Positions 34,786 through 43,690 of a DNA stretch of 49,375 bases are shown here, in pieces. Position 1 is the stretch's first letter. Each line of letters begins with the position of its first letter. The stretch is from positions 1 through 49,375 of the forward strand of contig JAAXGZ010000062.1 in the NCBI GenBank assembly GCA_012271135.1. The letters run 5' to 3'. A model generated the notes under the pieces. The model worked only from the letters and a program-made list of their open reading frames with translations. It was not told the origin of the DNA and searched no databases. Source of the DNA: Caldilineales bacterium (GTDB lineage: Bacteria; Chloroflexota; Anaerolineae; Caldilineales; Caldilineaceae). A program made the position numbers and the translations under genes.

Positions 34786-35871
34786 ATGACCGACAGGATT
34801 CGCTTCGGGTTGGTTGGGGCCGGTGGGCGTTCCGACTTCTTCCTGCGCATTGCCCGTCGGATGCCGAAACATTTTGAGGTGGTGTGCGCGCAGGTTCGGG
34901 ATCCGGTCAAGGGGAAGGCCTATGCCGACCGTTGGCAACTGCCTGTGGTCAACACCCTGCCGGAACTGCTGGAACGGGAGGAACTGGAATTCGTGCTCGT
35001 ATCGGTCAGCCAACCCGCCGCTGCGGAGATGATCGCGTCGGTGGCGTCAACCGGCATGCCGGTCCTGACCGAAACCCCGCCCGGCCAGACCGTGGCCGAA
35101 CTGGAACGACTCACGGCCCTGACGCACAGCGGCGCGCACATCCAAGTGGCGGAGCAGTACCAGTTTCAGCCCCTGCATGCGGCCCGCATCGCCTTGGCCC
35201 ACGACGGTCGCCTGGGTGCCATCACGCAGGCACAGGTATCGGCTGCGCATGGCTACCACGGTGTCAGCTTGATGCGGCTCATGCTTGGTGTGGGTTTCGA
35301 GGACGCGACAATACATGCCTTCGGCGTCGGGTCCCGCCTGATGACCAGTCGCCGGCGGTCGGCTCGGCCTGTTGCCGGCAAGTTCGAGAACTCCCATCAG
35401 ATCCTGGCTCTGTTCGAGTTCGACTCGGGGCAGTTCGGTCTCTTCGACTTCACTTGGGACCAGTACTGGTCTTGGGTGCGGGCACCGCGCGTTCTGATCC
35501 GCGGCACGCGCGGCGAGATTGTGCAGGATCGCATTACATGGCTCAGGGACTCGCAGACACCGATGTCCCTTGTGCTTGAGCGTGTGGATGGCGGCCAGCT
35601 GGGATTCCTGGAGGGGTATCACCACCATGGGTTTCGGTTCGGCGAGGGGTGGGTTTATCGCAACCCGACCGTACCGGCGCGGCTGTCCGACGACGAAATC
35701 GCGGCTGCGGACTGCCTGATGCGCATGGCCGCGAACGTGCGCAAGGGCGGCCGCTTCTACGACTTGGCCCAAGGTGCGCAGGACCAGTATCTGAGCCTGC
35801 TCATCGACGAGGCGGTGCGAACCGGGGAAGCAGTACAGTCCAGGCCCCAGGCCTGGGCCATCAAAAATTGA
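34786..35871 (+). CDS. Gfo/Idh/MocA family oxidoreductase, atypical lysine motif
   Basis: This 361-residue protein begins with a Rossmann motif, GLVGAGGRSDFFLR. Where the family normally has EKP it has VLTETPPGQT, so the usual lysine is missing. VAEQYQFQPLHAARI follows, as in the domain-linking segment. It also lacks a clear histidine dyad. The ATG lies two bases after the previous stop. It may form a complex with its neighbour, act as a binding or regulatory homologue, or use another residue for catalysis. A strong hairpin overlaps its stop codon. Confidence 0.82.
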   Translation: MTDRIRFGLVGAGGRSDFFLRIARRMPKHFEVVCAQVRDPVKGKAYADRWQLPVVNTLPELLEREELEFVLVSVSQPAAAEMIASVASTGMPVLTETPPGQTVAELERLTALTHSGAHIQVAEQYQFQPLHAARIALAHDGRLGAITQAQVSAAHGYHGVSLMRLMLGVGFEDATIHAFGVGSRLMTSRRRSARPVAGKFENSHQILALFEFDSGQFGLFDFTWDQYWSWVRAPRVLIRGTRGEIVQDRITWLRDSQTPMSLVLERVDGGQLGFLEGYHHHGFRFGEGWVYRNPTVPARLSDDEIAAADCLMRMAANVRKGGRFYDLAQGAQDQYLSLLIDEAVRTGEAVQSRPQAWAIKN

Positions 35872-35898
35872 CCGGCAAACCTCTAAGGTCTGCCGGTC
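35862..35898 (-). terminator. Intrinsic terminator of tRNA-Glu
   Basis: Arms GACCGGCA (35870-35877) and TGCCGGTC (35891-35898) form an 8-bp stem, extended by ACCT/AGGT around a short loop. On the minus strand the hairpin is followed by AATTTTTG, a T-run, just after the tRNA. It overlaps the stop codon of the plus-strand oxidoreductase and may end both transcripts. Confidence 0.8.
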
Positions 35899-35903
35899 GT
35901 CGG

Positions 35904-35978
35904 TACCCCCAAGGGGATTCGAACCCCTGTCGCCAGCTTGAAAGGCTGGTGTCCTAGGCCAGACTAGACGATGGGGGC
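35904..35978 (-). tRNA. tRNA-Glu (anticodon UUC)
   Basis: The minus strand folds as a 75-base cloverleaf. Acceptor GCCCCCA pairs with TGGGGGT (one terminal G-T pair). The anticodon arm is CCAGC-CTTTCAA-GCTGG with anticodon TTC. The T arm is AGGGG-TTCGAAT-CCCCT, and the discriminator is A. CCA is not encoded. The 5' sequence GCCCCCATCGTCTAG is typical of tRNA-Glu. Confidence 0.95.
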
Positions 35979-36000
35979 CTGTCCCAGTCCAAGACTCGGC

Positions 36001-36006
36001 ATTATA
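36001..36006 (-). promoter_or_regulatory. -10 box of the tRNA-Glu promoter
   Basis: A perfect TATAAT on the minus strand lies 22 bases before the tRNA 5' end. The -35 region at the right distance (around 36024-36030) is weak. The place and the perfect match make a promoter likely. Confidence 0.55.
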
Positions 36007-36285
36007 GGCGCAGAACCGCCTGGATCGCAGAAACCAACCACACTGGCACTGTTTCAATCTCGTTGATATTGGTTGCGGGACGACACCGGTTCTTGCCAAG
36101 CGAAGACCGGACAAGGTTCACGAGGCCACGAGTAAACCGGAGGACAACAGACCGGTGCCCACAGGGAATTGTGGGCGCAATTCCAGTCAAACGGTGCCGT
36201 GCAGCATGCAGAAGTCGAGAATGGGACCCGTTGTTCGAAAAACTTCAGGGCCGCGGGGCACGGTTTCCGGAATCCCCCTTGGGCC
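36007..36285. other. Intergenic region
   Basis: Between the tRNA promoter and the 3' end of the second Uma2 gene I see no gene. Short frames on both strands lack similarity. Confidence 0.4.
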
Positions 36286-37254
36286 CTACCAGGCCAACCC
36301 AAAGTATTGGCGCACCAAGTCCAGGAATTCCGCGGATGACGGTGCCGTCATCCAGCCTCGTACCACCTCAACTTCCGGTACGGGCGTTGCGGTTCGCTGC
36401 ATCATCAACCGCAATTGACTGGCGGCGGAGTCGCCGTAGCGCAACTGTGCCATGGCTGTGACCGCATCCTCGATTGCCCGCTCCTTCTCGGCCAGCTGGG
36501 CATCCTTCTCCTCCAACAATGCATCCTTCTCGCTGGCGGTGGCCAGCGGCTCGCCCGTCTCCGGATTGACGATGCGGTAGCCGCCGTCGGTTTCCTGCCG
36601 GTGCAGTTCCTGCACAAGGAGGATGCCGCAGTCCAGAACCGGCGAGTAGGCGGACCACGAACGCGCGCCCTCGTCCCAGAATGTCCTCAGCGATTCGTAC
36701 CGGCCCTGCTCCAGTTGCCAGCCCATCAGGGGACCGTCCGGCAACAGCAGGCCAATTTCGAAGTGGGCGGGGTCATCGGAGTCGACCGGATCCAGAACCC
36801 AGTACTCCCGGACCCCCATCCAGGCATACCAGTCCTTCTTGAGTCCCAGGTCGTTGTCTTTCGTGGACGGGGACGCGACCTCGATGACGCAGTCGGGCGG
36901 ACAGGGCATGTCCTGGCGGCGCAGGGAGCCGCGCCCGGTGTTGGGAAACGGCATGACGATTATGTCCGGCTCGCACCGCTGCGCCTGGTTGTCGGCATCG
37001 ACGAAGTGGAAGCCGATGTCCTGATTGACACCGAAGGGCCGGCCTCGCTGCTTCAGCAGACGGGACAGGGCATTCAACAGGTAGTTCAGAATTGCGACAT
37101 GCCTCGGGACCGTCGACATCTCGTCGCTCCTGGGCCATTCGGCGGGGTAATCCGGGGTGTTCCAGGAAGGGATCGGCCTGGACAGGTCCACCGGAGGCAA
37201 CAACTCGGTCTCAGGCAGTTCCGCCGGTACTGTCCAGGGTTTGGTGATGGCCAT
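36286..37254 (-). CDS. Uma2 family (DUF820) putative endonuclease, second copy
   Basis: This 322-residue protein contains CEPDIIVMPFPN, PPDCVIEVASPSTKDNDLGLKKDWYAWMGVREYWVLDP, in which the Asp, Glu and Lys of the endonuclease-like site are present, and a coiled coil of Glu/Lys/Ala (SEKDALLEEKDAQLAEKERAIEDA) near residue 240. It ends with a helical tail. GAGAGG before the ATG at 37254 decides the start. It is clearly diverged from the Uma2 gene at 17-18 kb but has the same core-plus-coiled-coil plan. Role unproven. Confidence 0.85.
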   Translation of the reverse strand: MAITKPWTVPAELPETELLPPVDLSRPIPSWNTPDYPAEWPRSDEMSTVPRHVAILNYLLNALSRLLKQRGRPFGVNQDIGFHFVDADNQAQRCEPDIIVMPFPNTGRGSLRRQDMPCPPDCVIEVASPSTKDNDLGLKKDWYAWMGVREYWVLDPVDSDDPAHFEIGLLLPDGPLMGWQLEQGRYESLRTFWDEGARSWSAYSPVLDCGILLVQELHRQETDGGYRIVNPETGEPLATASEKDALLEEKDAQLAEKERAIEDAVTAMAQLRYGDSAASQLRLMMQRTATPVPEVEVVRGWMTAPSSAEFLDLVRQYFGLAW

Positions 37255-37462
37255 CGGTCGCCTCTCATGCCAGTGAGGCCATTGTACTTGTCCGCACAGT
37301 CGACCCGCCGGGCAATGCGCCAAGTCGGAGACCTCTTGGTGCTGGGTTGCGGTTGTCCGGGTTTGCAACCGGTGCGGAAAGCCCTGCCTTGTGCGCAGGT
37401 CTGGGCCAATCCCGCCGACCCGAAGCGCTCCCGGCGTGCCACACTGCCCGGCACGGGTGCGG

Positions 37463-38653
37463 TCAGACCGTGATGTCCACGATGCGGCCCGTGTCCTTTT
37501 CCATCAGGATCATCTTGACCCGGCCGTCCGGCATGGTTTCCTGCTTGACGATGTTCTTGCCGTCGTATTCCGCGATCTCGCGGCGGATCGGAGCTGCCGT
37601 GCCGTGCCGCCAGTCCACCTCGACGGGCACCCACGCGCGTTCCTTGGCCGACCTGTAGCAGGCGTCCATGACGCAGTTCACCACATAGCCGTCGTAGAAG
37701 TCCTCGGTCGGGCTGGTACCCTGCTCGAGGCTGTTGAACATGTCCGTGAACATGTCGGTGTAACCCAGCTCGACAATCTCGTCGCCGACGGGGAATAGCC
37801 AACCGCTCTCCACCTCCGACTTCTCCGCCACGTAGCCGGATCCCTCGCCGGAGGTGAACATCTCGAAGCCTGTGCGCAGGAAGTGGTTGAGCCAGATGGT
37901 ACCTTCAGTGCCCGAGATTTCGTCCCGCAAATCCATGCCGCCGCGGAAGGTCCAGCTGACCTCGAACTGGCCAACAGCCCCGCTTTCGAAGCGAATCCAG
38001 ACCATGGCCGTGTCCTCGGCCTGGATGGGATGCACCATCGTGTCGTGCCAGCACATCACCTCGACCGGCCGGTTGTGCTTGCCCACATAGCTGCGGATGA
38101 TCTCGATGCAGTGACACCCCAGATCGATGACCGCCCCGCCGCCGGCCTTTGCGGCGTCGAAGAACCAGGCGCTGTGGGGACCGGGGTGCGTCTCCCGCGA
38201 GCGTGCCACCAGTACGTCCCCGATGGCCCCGTCCTGCACGGACTTGATCGCCTTCAGGGCCTTGGGGGCATAGACCAAATCTTCAAGGTATCCGTGGAAG
38301 ACACCGGCGTCCTCGACCACCTTCAGGATCTCCGCCGCCTCGGCTCCGTTGCGGGCCAGCGGCTTGGTGCACAGGATCGCCTTGATGTTGGGGGCCGCAA
38401 TCGCCTTCTGTACCGCCTCCAGGTGCATGAAGTTCGGCAGGCCGATGACGACCGCCGTCACCCCCGGGTGGTTGAGAGCTTCGTCGATGTCGGTGGTCCA
38501 GGCCGGCACGCCCCAGTCCGCGGCGGACTGCCGGGCCCTTTCCTCCGAGCGGGACTGCACGATGGTGACGCGGTCCCGATTGCGCTGGCCGTTCAGCGAT
38601 TGTGTATAGAACATGCCAATCAGGCCGGTTCCCAGCATGGCAACGTTCTGCAT
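37463..38653 (-). CDS. Gfo/Idh/MocA family oxidoreductase
   Basis: This 396-residue protein has the Rossmann start [17 protein letters not shown], then [12 protein letters not shown] and [10 protein letters not shown] (TKPL in place of EKPL; the lysine is kept). [19 protein letters not shown] supplies the conserved Asp/His motif. The C-terminal domain ends with an unusual beta-rich tail. GGAGGA before the ATG at 38653 sets the start and rejects a much longer upstream frame. It is the last gene of a block with three MFS carriers and a second oxidoreductase, which suggests oxidation of an imported sugar or polyol. Confidence 0.88.
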   Translation of the reverse strand: MQNVAMLGTGLIGMFYTQSLNGQRNRDRVTIVQSRSEERARQSAADWGVPAWTTDIDEALNHPGVTAVVIGLPNFMHLEAVQKAIAAPNIKAILCTKPLARNGAEAAEILKVVEDAGVFHGYLEDLVYAPKALKAIKSVQDGAIGDVLVARSRETHPGPHSAWFFDAAKAGGGAVIDLGCHCIEIIRSYVGKHNRPVEVMCWHDTMVHPIQAEDTAMVWIRFESGAVGQFEVSWTFRGGMDLRDEISGTEGTIWLNHFLRTGFEMFTSGEGSGYVAEKSEVESGWLFPVGDEIVELGYTDMFTDMFNSLEQGTSPTEDFYDGYVVNCVMDACYRSAKERAWVPVEVDWRHGTAAPIRREIAEYDGKNIVKQETMPDGRVKMILMEKDTGRIVDITV

Positions 38654-38739
38654 GGGTGTTCCTCCGGATTTCAAGGTTTGGGCTTGGACAGGAAGGCGCG
38701 TGCGGGTTGGGAGCCCCGCGCCGGGGGTCCATTTTACTG

Positions 38740-39924
38740 TCAGGCCCCGGCAGCGCCCGGCCCCCGGTACCGCGGGACGCGCACCAGCAGGACCAGCAGC
38801 AGCATCAACACCGCCGTGCCGCCGAGGGCGAAGAACCAGATGACGTACGGGCCGATGTAGTCGAACATCTGGCCGGTGATCCACGGTGTCACAAAGAACG
38901 CAATTCCGGAGCCCACGTACATGTAGCTGGTGACCCGGCCCTCGGCCGGCAGGTACCTGGGAGCCAGGTTGAGGGCACCGGGGAACAGGTTGGCGAACCC
39001 GACCCCAATCACGATCATGGCCGTGTGCAGGACCGGTAGCGATTGTGGAAAGGCCAGGACGGCCAGGCAGCCCAGGGTCACGAACAGGAGACTGACGGCA
39101 AGCAGTCGGGCGATGGACACGCGCCGCAACAGGGGCACGCTCGCGAGCCGGGTCACGATGATGCCGAGAAAGAACTCGGAATTGATCAGGCCGGCCGTGA
39201 CTTCGTCGGTCAGGTCGAGTTCGAGGATGTAGGCCAGCAGCCAGGTGGACACCGACAACTGGAGGGCGGCGGCCATGAACAGCATGGCGGACAGCAGGAA
39301 CATGGGCCACGGCGACAGGGGATACCGCGCTTCATGCCGCTGGCGTACCGGCTCGGGACTGGGCAGGCGGAAGTAGGCAAGGGATATCGACAGCAGTGCC
39401 AGAGCGATGACCGCGTAGGACGCAACGAGGTCGCCGGTCAGGTCGTGGAAGAAGACAATCACCAGTGGGGCGAGCAGCGCGCCGACGCCCCATACGAAGT
39501 GGAGGCCGGTCATGTACGGCGCGACGCGGTTGCGGAACAGCCAGACGATCAGGACGTTGAACCCGATGTCCAGCGTGCCCTCCAACAACCCCACGGCGAT
39601 CAGGAGGCCAACCAACCACCAGAAGAGGGGAACGTGGGGAAGCGCCAGCGTCAAGGCGGCGGCCACCACGGCACAGAACTGCAGCATGCCATGAGGTCGG
39701 ACGCGGTCGGCCAGGCGTCCGGCCAGGAACGAACCGGCCAGGAAGCCGGCCGCGCGCGCTGTCATCAGGAGACTGGCCTGAGCCAGGGAGACCCGCAACT
39801 GATCGGCCAGGAACGGGAGTGCCGGTCCCAGTGAGATTTGACTCAGGCCGAGTGCGACGAACGACAGGTAGTAGGCCGTCGTGGCCCGGAAGGCGTAGGG
39901 GGTCAGGCCCAGGCGCGCCAGCAT
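38740..39924 (-). CDS. MFS transporter, tandem copy 1 (most diverged)
   Basis: This 394-residue carrier has 12 predicted membrane helices. It shares the opening [22 protein letters not shown] and motifs such as [11 protein letters not shown] (MFS loop 2-3 motif), [18 protein letters not shown] and [18 protein letters not shown] with its two neighbours. Major facilitator carriers of this kind move sugars or small metabolites using ion gradients. The ATG is 34 bases after the previous gene's stop, with a spacer closely similar to that between copies 2 and 3. Substrate unknown. Confidence 0.9.
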   Translation of the reverse strand: MLARLGLTPYAFRATTAYYLSFVALGLSQISLGPALPFLADQLRVSLAQASLLMTARAAGFLAGSFLAGRLADRVRPHGMLQFCAVVAAALTLALPHVPLFWWLVGLLIAVGLLEGTLDIGFNVLIVWLFRNRVAPYMTGLHFVWGVGALLAPLVIVFFHDLTGDLVASYAVIALALLSISLAYFRLPSPEPVRQRHEARYPLSPWPMFLLSAMLFMAAALQLSVSTWLLAYILELDLTDEVTAGLINSEFFLGIIVTRLASVPLLRRVSIARLLAVSLLFVTLGCLAVLAFPQSLPVLHTAMIVIGVGFANLFPGALNLAPRYLPAEGRVTSYMYVGSGIAFFVTPWITGQMFDYIGPYVIWFFALGGTAVLMLLLVLLVRVPRYRGPGAAGA

Positions 39925-39958
39925 GGGGATTGCCGTTGGGAAGCCGTCGCCGGGGCGA

Positions 39959-41137
39959 TCACGCGGCGGCCTTCAGGACATAGCGCGGCATCTGTTCCAA
40001 TGCATACAACAGCAGCAGACTGAGTATGGTCCCGCCAAGGGAGAAGTGCCAAATGATCTGAGGGCCCACCGACTCGAACAACTGCCCGGTGATCCAAGGC
40101 ATGGCCAGAAAGCCCAACGAGGCCCCTGCGTACATCCAGCTGGTAACGCGCCCTTCGGGCGGCAGATGGTTTGGGGCCAGGCTAAGGCAGCCGGGGATGA
40201 GGGGTGCAAACCCGACACCGATCAGGATGACCGCAATCCAAAGAATCGCCAGCGACGCCGGCATGGTCAAGGCCAACAGGCAGCCTGCGGCAAGGGCGAA
40301 CAGGCCTCCGTAGAGAACCTGTGCAATGGTGAACCGCCGCAGGAGGAAAATGCTTGCGAGGCGCGCGCCAAGCATCCCCAGGAAGAGGCTGGAGTTGAGA
40401 TAGCCCCCGGTGATCGCGTCGGCCAGATCCCTCTGGAGCACGTACGCGAGCAGCCAGGTGGCCACGACAATCTCGCTGGTGGCTGCCAGAAACATCATCG
40501 CGATCAGCGTGAACATCGGCCGGGGTGGGATGCGATAGCGCGTCTCCTTCCGATCGCGGATGGGGGAGGGACTGGGCAGGCGGACGAACAGGAGCAACAT
40601 GACCAGCAGGATGCCCGTGATGATGGTGTAGGACAGGCGCAGGTCGCCTGTGAGCTCCACGAACGTGACAATGATCAGGGGCGCTGCCAGGGCGCCAAGG
40701 CCCCAGATGAAGTGGAGGCCGGTCAGGAAGGGCGCGAACTTCTCCCGGAACAGCCAGACAATCACGATGTTGCCCCCGACGTCGATCCCGCCCACGAATG
40801 TCCCCATCAGGAACAGGCACGCTAGCAGTAGGGGAAAGTCGGGCACGTTGGGGACCGCCAGGGCGCAGGCGGCGCTGATCAGCAGGCAGAACTGAAACAG
40901 GCCGTGGGCCCGGACACGGTCGGTCAAGGGTCCTGCCAGGAAGGACCCCAGCATGAACCCGGCCGACTGGGCGACCACCAGGCCGCTGGCTTCGGCCAGC
41001 GTGACCTGAGCCTGCTCGCTCAGGAAGGGCAATGCCGGACCGACGGAGGCGGTGACTACCCCCAGGCCGACAAAGGACAGGTAATAGGCGGCCGTGGCAC
41101 GGAACGAGTAGGGAGTCAAGCCGAGACGTGCCAGCAT
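39959..41137 (-). CDS. MFS transporter, tandem copy 2
   Basis: This 392-residue, 12-helix carrier is closely related to copy 3 through long shared stretches (RAHGLFQFCLL, FVGGIDVGGNIVIVW, LTGDLRLSYTIITG, RFTIAQVLYG) and less so to copy 1. The MFS motif reads GPLTDRVRAHG. The C-terminal half contains EGRVTSWMYAGASLGFLAMPWITG. The start and the 34-base spacers on both sides are similar, as expected for unequal crossing-over. It probably transports a compound related to that of its neighbours. Confidence 0.9.
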   Translation of the reverse strand: MLARLGLTPYSFRATAAYYLSFVGLGVVTASVGPALPFLSEQAQVTLAEASGLVVAQSAGFMLGSFLAGPLTDRVRAHGLFQFCLLISAACALAVPNVPDFPLLLACLFLMGTFVGGIDVGGNIVIVWLFREKFAPFLTGLHFIWGLGALAAPLIIVTFVELTGDLRLSYTIITGILLVMLLLFVRLPSPSPIRDRKETRYRIPPRPMFTLIAMMFLAATSEIVVATWLLAYVLQRDLADAITGGYLNSSLFLGMLGARLASIFLLRRFTIAQVLYGGLFALAAGCLLALTMPASLAILWIAVILIGVGFAPLIPGCLSLAPNHLPPEGRVTSWMYAGASLGFLAMPWITGQLFESVGPQIIWHFSLGGTILSLLLLYALEQMPRYVLKAAA

Positions 41138-41171
41138 GGGAAATGCCGTTGGGAAGCCGCCGTCGGAGCGA

Positions 41172-42365
41172 TCATGCGGTGGCGCCCGCCTTCAATCCGG
41201 GCAGGACGTAGCGCGGCATCTGTTCCAATGCGTATAACAGCCCAAGTTTGAGCAGGGCGCCGCCAAGGGCGAAGTGCCAAATGATGTGGGGACCCACCGA
41301 CTCGAACAACTGCCCGGTGATCCACGGCATGACCAGAAAGCCAAAGGAGGCACCGGCATACATCCAACTGGTCACACGCCCTTCGGGCGGCAGGTAGGTC
41401 GGGGCCAGGTTCAGGCAGAAGGGAAACAGGGATGCAACCCCAATGCCCGCTAGGATGACCGCAATCCAGAGGACTGCCAGCGAAGTAGGCATGATCAGCG
41501 GCAACAGGCAGCCGGCGGTGACGATGATCAGACTGCCGTACAGAACCTGCGAGATGGAAAACCGCCGGACGAGGAAGATGCTGACGAGGCGCGCGCCAAT
41601 GATCCCCAGGAAAAAGCTGGAGTTGAGGTAGCCGCCGGTGATTTTGTCGGCCAGCCCCAGCTCCAGGACATAGGTGAGAATCCAGGTGGCCACCACCAGT
41701 TCAATGGTGCCCGCCAAAAATAACATCGTCACCATCATGAACATCGGCCGGGGCGGGATCGGATACTGCGCCTCCTCGCGGTTCCGAATGGGCGCGGGAC
41801 TGGGCAGCCGGACGAACAGCAGTGACATGACCAGCAGCACACCCGTGATGATCGTGTAGGACAGGCGCAGATCCCCTGTGAGTTCCACGAAGGTGACGAT
41901 GATCAGGGGTGAGGCCAGGGCGCCAACCCCCCAGATGAAGTGGAGACCGGTTAGATAGGGAGCGAATTTCTCCCGGAACACCCAGACAATCACGATGTTG
42001 GCTCCCACGTCCACCCCGCCCACAAAGGTGCCCAGCAGGAACAGGCATGCCAGCAGGGCCGCGAGGTCCGGGAGGTTGGGGATGGTCAACGTGCAGGCGG
42101 CGCTGGCCAGCAGGCAAAGCTGCAACAGGCCGTGGGCCCGAACCCGGTCGGCCAGGCGTCCCATCAGGAACGAGCCCAGCATGAACCCGGCCGACTTGGC
42201 GACAACCAGGCTGCTGGCATCGGCCACCGTGACCTGAACCTGGGCGCTCAGGAAGGGCAGCGCGGGGCCGATCGATGCGCTGACCACGCCCAGGCCAATG
42301 AAGGAAAGGTAGTAGGCGGCCGCGGCGCGGAAGGAGTAGGGCGTCAGGCCAAGGCGTGTCAGCAT
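41172..42365 (-). CDS. MFS transporter, tandem copy 3
   Basis: This 397-residue, 12-helix carrier is the first of the three in transcription order. The MFS motif is [11 protein letters not shown]. The ATG at 42365 gives MLTRLGLTPYSF, matching the starts of both paralogs; an upstream TTG at 42377 is rejected. The sequence before this gene differs from the duplicated spacers, so this copy keeps the original 5' flank. It follows the oxidoreductase gene by 76 bases, which contain a strong hairpin. Confidence 0.9.
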   Translation of the reverse strand: MLTRLGLTPYSFRAAAAYYLSFIGLGVVSASIGPALPFLSAQVQVTVADASSLVVAKSAGFMLGSFLMGRLADRVRAHGLLQLCLLASAACTLTIPNLPDLAALLACLFLLGTFVGGVDVGANIVIVWVFREKFAPYLTGLHFIWGVGALASPLIIVTFVELTGDLRLSYTIITGVLLVMSLLFVRLPSPAPIRNREEAQYPIPPRPMFMMVTMLFLAGTIELVVATWILTYVLELGLADKITGGYLNSSFFLGIIGARLVSIFLVRRFSISQVLYGSLIIVTAGCLLPLIMPTSLAVLWIAVILAGIGVASLFPFCLNLAPTYLPPEGRVTSWMYAGASFGFLVMPWITGQLFESVGPHIIWHFALGGALLKLGLLYALEQMPRYVLPGLKAGATA

Positions 42366-42406
42366 GGGGGCGCGCAACCGGGCCGGAAACCCGCTCCGTT
42401 TAGGTG

Positions 42407-42434
42407 GCCCGGTCGGATCGCAGTCCGACCGGGC
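42407..42434. terminator. Hairpin between oxidoreductase and MFS genes
   Basis: An 11-bp perfect stem (GCCCGGTCGGA at 42407-42417, complement at 42424-42434) encloses a 6-base loop. It lies between the oxidoreductase stop and the MFS copy 3 start on the minus strand. There is no T-run, so it may be a processing or attenuation hairpin rather than a full terminator. Confidence 0.6.
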
Positions 42435-42441
42435 AAGGGTT

Positions 42442-43560
42442 TCAGAAGGTCGAAGCGACTTCCTGCACGGTGCCGGTCTCGGCGGACCGGTAGGCCTTGT
42501 CGAAGACCTCGATCACATGCCGGGCGTGCTCCGGCGTGGACAACGTGGGCTTGTCGTACAGCAACAGGTCCACGAGCTGCATGATGTCCTCGTAGACGTG
42601 GGCCTCCTCGTGCCCCCGATGCGGGCCCACAACATGGGGCAGCGACGCGTTGAGGTCGTAGTCGCCGTGCTTGGTGTCCTCTTCCCGGCCGGGATAGTCG
42701 ATCATCTCGCCGTTGAACATGGGGCCCGAGATTGTGCCACCGGTGCCGAACAGCGTGATGCGCCCGTTGGCGGGGGGCGATCCCGCGGCCACGCCGTAGA
42801 CGAAGCCAAACAGGTTGTCGCCGAAGTCGACCACGATCAGCGTGCTGTCGTCCATGTCGGTCGGCAGCATTTCGCCCCTGAATTCCCGCTCGTGGATGCG
42901 CACACCGGACATCGCGGTGACCCGCTTCACGGGCCCGAGGATGCCGGTTGTGGCGTGCAACCCGTAGACCGTCATGTCGTAGAGCGGGCCGCCGCCCGGT
43001 TTGCGGAAATACCAGGCCGGATTGATGTTCGAGAGGGGATCGTCGCCTTGGCGGACCCTTTCCCGTTCGTGGTAGGTGCTGAAAGCCGAACCGCAGATGG
43101 CCCAGGTGAGCGTGCCCAGGTCCCCGCGCTCAATCATGCGCTTGATTTCCTGGTGCACCGGACGAATCATCTCGCCGGGGCTGGCCACGATTTTGACTCC
43201 CTTGGCCTCGGCCGCTGCCATCAACGTGTCGGCCTCGGCCTTGGTCGTGGTCATGGTCTTGTTGAAGTGCATGTGCACCCCCGCCTCGACCGCCTGCATG
43301 CCCTGGTCGAAGTGCAGGCCGATGGGCGACGCGATGGAGACCGCGTCCACGGTTCCGGACGCCAGCAGTTCCTCGTAGGTTTCGAAGTGGTTGGGAATGT
43401 CGAACCGCTCCGATGCCGCCGCGGCCCGCCCCGGCGCCGGATCGCAGACCGCCGTCATGCGCACCCGGTCATGGACATCCTCCATCGCCAGATGGGGCAT
43501 GATGCCGCGCACGGCGATGCTGCCGGCGCCTACGACGCCCATTCGTACTATCTCGGCCAT
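42442..43560 (-). CDS. Gfo/Idh/MocA family oxidoreductase
   Basis: This 372-residue protein has GVVGAGSIAVRGIMPHL (Rossmann), AVSIASPIGLHFDQG, and HFNKTMTTTKAEAD where NKT replaces the usual EKP (lysine kept). GGGPLYDMTVYGLHATTGILG is the conserved catalytic-domain segment with Asp and His. GGTISGPMFNGEMI follows. It is co-oriented with the MFS carriers and the second oxidoreductase. Sugar or polyol oxidation is likely; the substrate is open. Confidence 0.88.
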   Translation of the reverse strand: MAEIVRMGVVGAGSIAVRGIMPHLAMEDVHDRVRMTAVCDPAPGRAAAASERFDIPNHFETYEELLASGTVDAVSIASPIGLHFDQGMQAVEAGVHMHFNKTMTTTKAEADTLMAAAEAKGVKIVASPGEMIRPVHQEIKRMIERGDLGTLTWAICGSAFSTYHERERVRQGDDPLSNINPAWYFRKPGGGPLYDMTVYGLHATTGILGPVKRVTAMSGVRIHEREFRGEMLPTDMDDSTLIVVDFGDNLFGFVYGVAAGSPPANGRITLFGTGGTISGPMFNGEMIDYPGREEDTKHGDYDLNASLPHVVGPHRGHEEAHVYEDIMQLVDLLLYDKPTLSTPEHARHVIEVFDKAYRSAETGTVQEVASTF

Positions 43561-43690
43561 GGCTGGGTTCCTGTGTGCTTGCGGGAAAGGCGGTGCAACA
43601 TGTGTTCCGCGGGCATTGTAGCCTGCCCGCAGACAGGCGGTCCACCGACCGGCGTTTCGGATCTGTGGCCGGCAACGGGCCGGTGGAACC

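Noticed and set aside
37463..39310. 615-codon version of the oxidoreductase
   Set aside because: The first 200 codons overlap the MFS gene in another frame. GGAGGA and the Rossmann motif place the start at 38653.
39043..39834. 263-codon plus-strand frame in the MFS cluster, with similar antisense frames in the other copies
   Set aside because: The similarity between copies follows from the duplicated sense genes, and the composition is Gln/Gly/Glu-rich without motifs.
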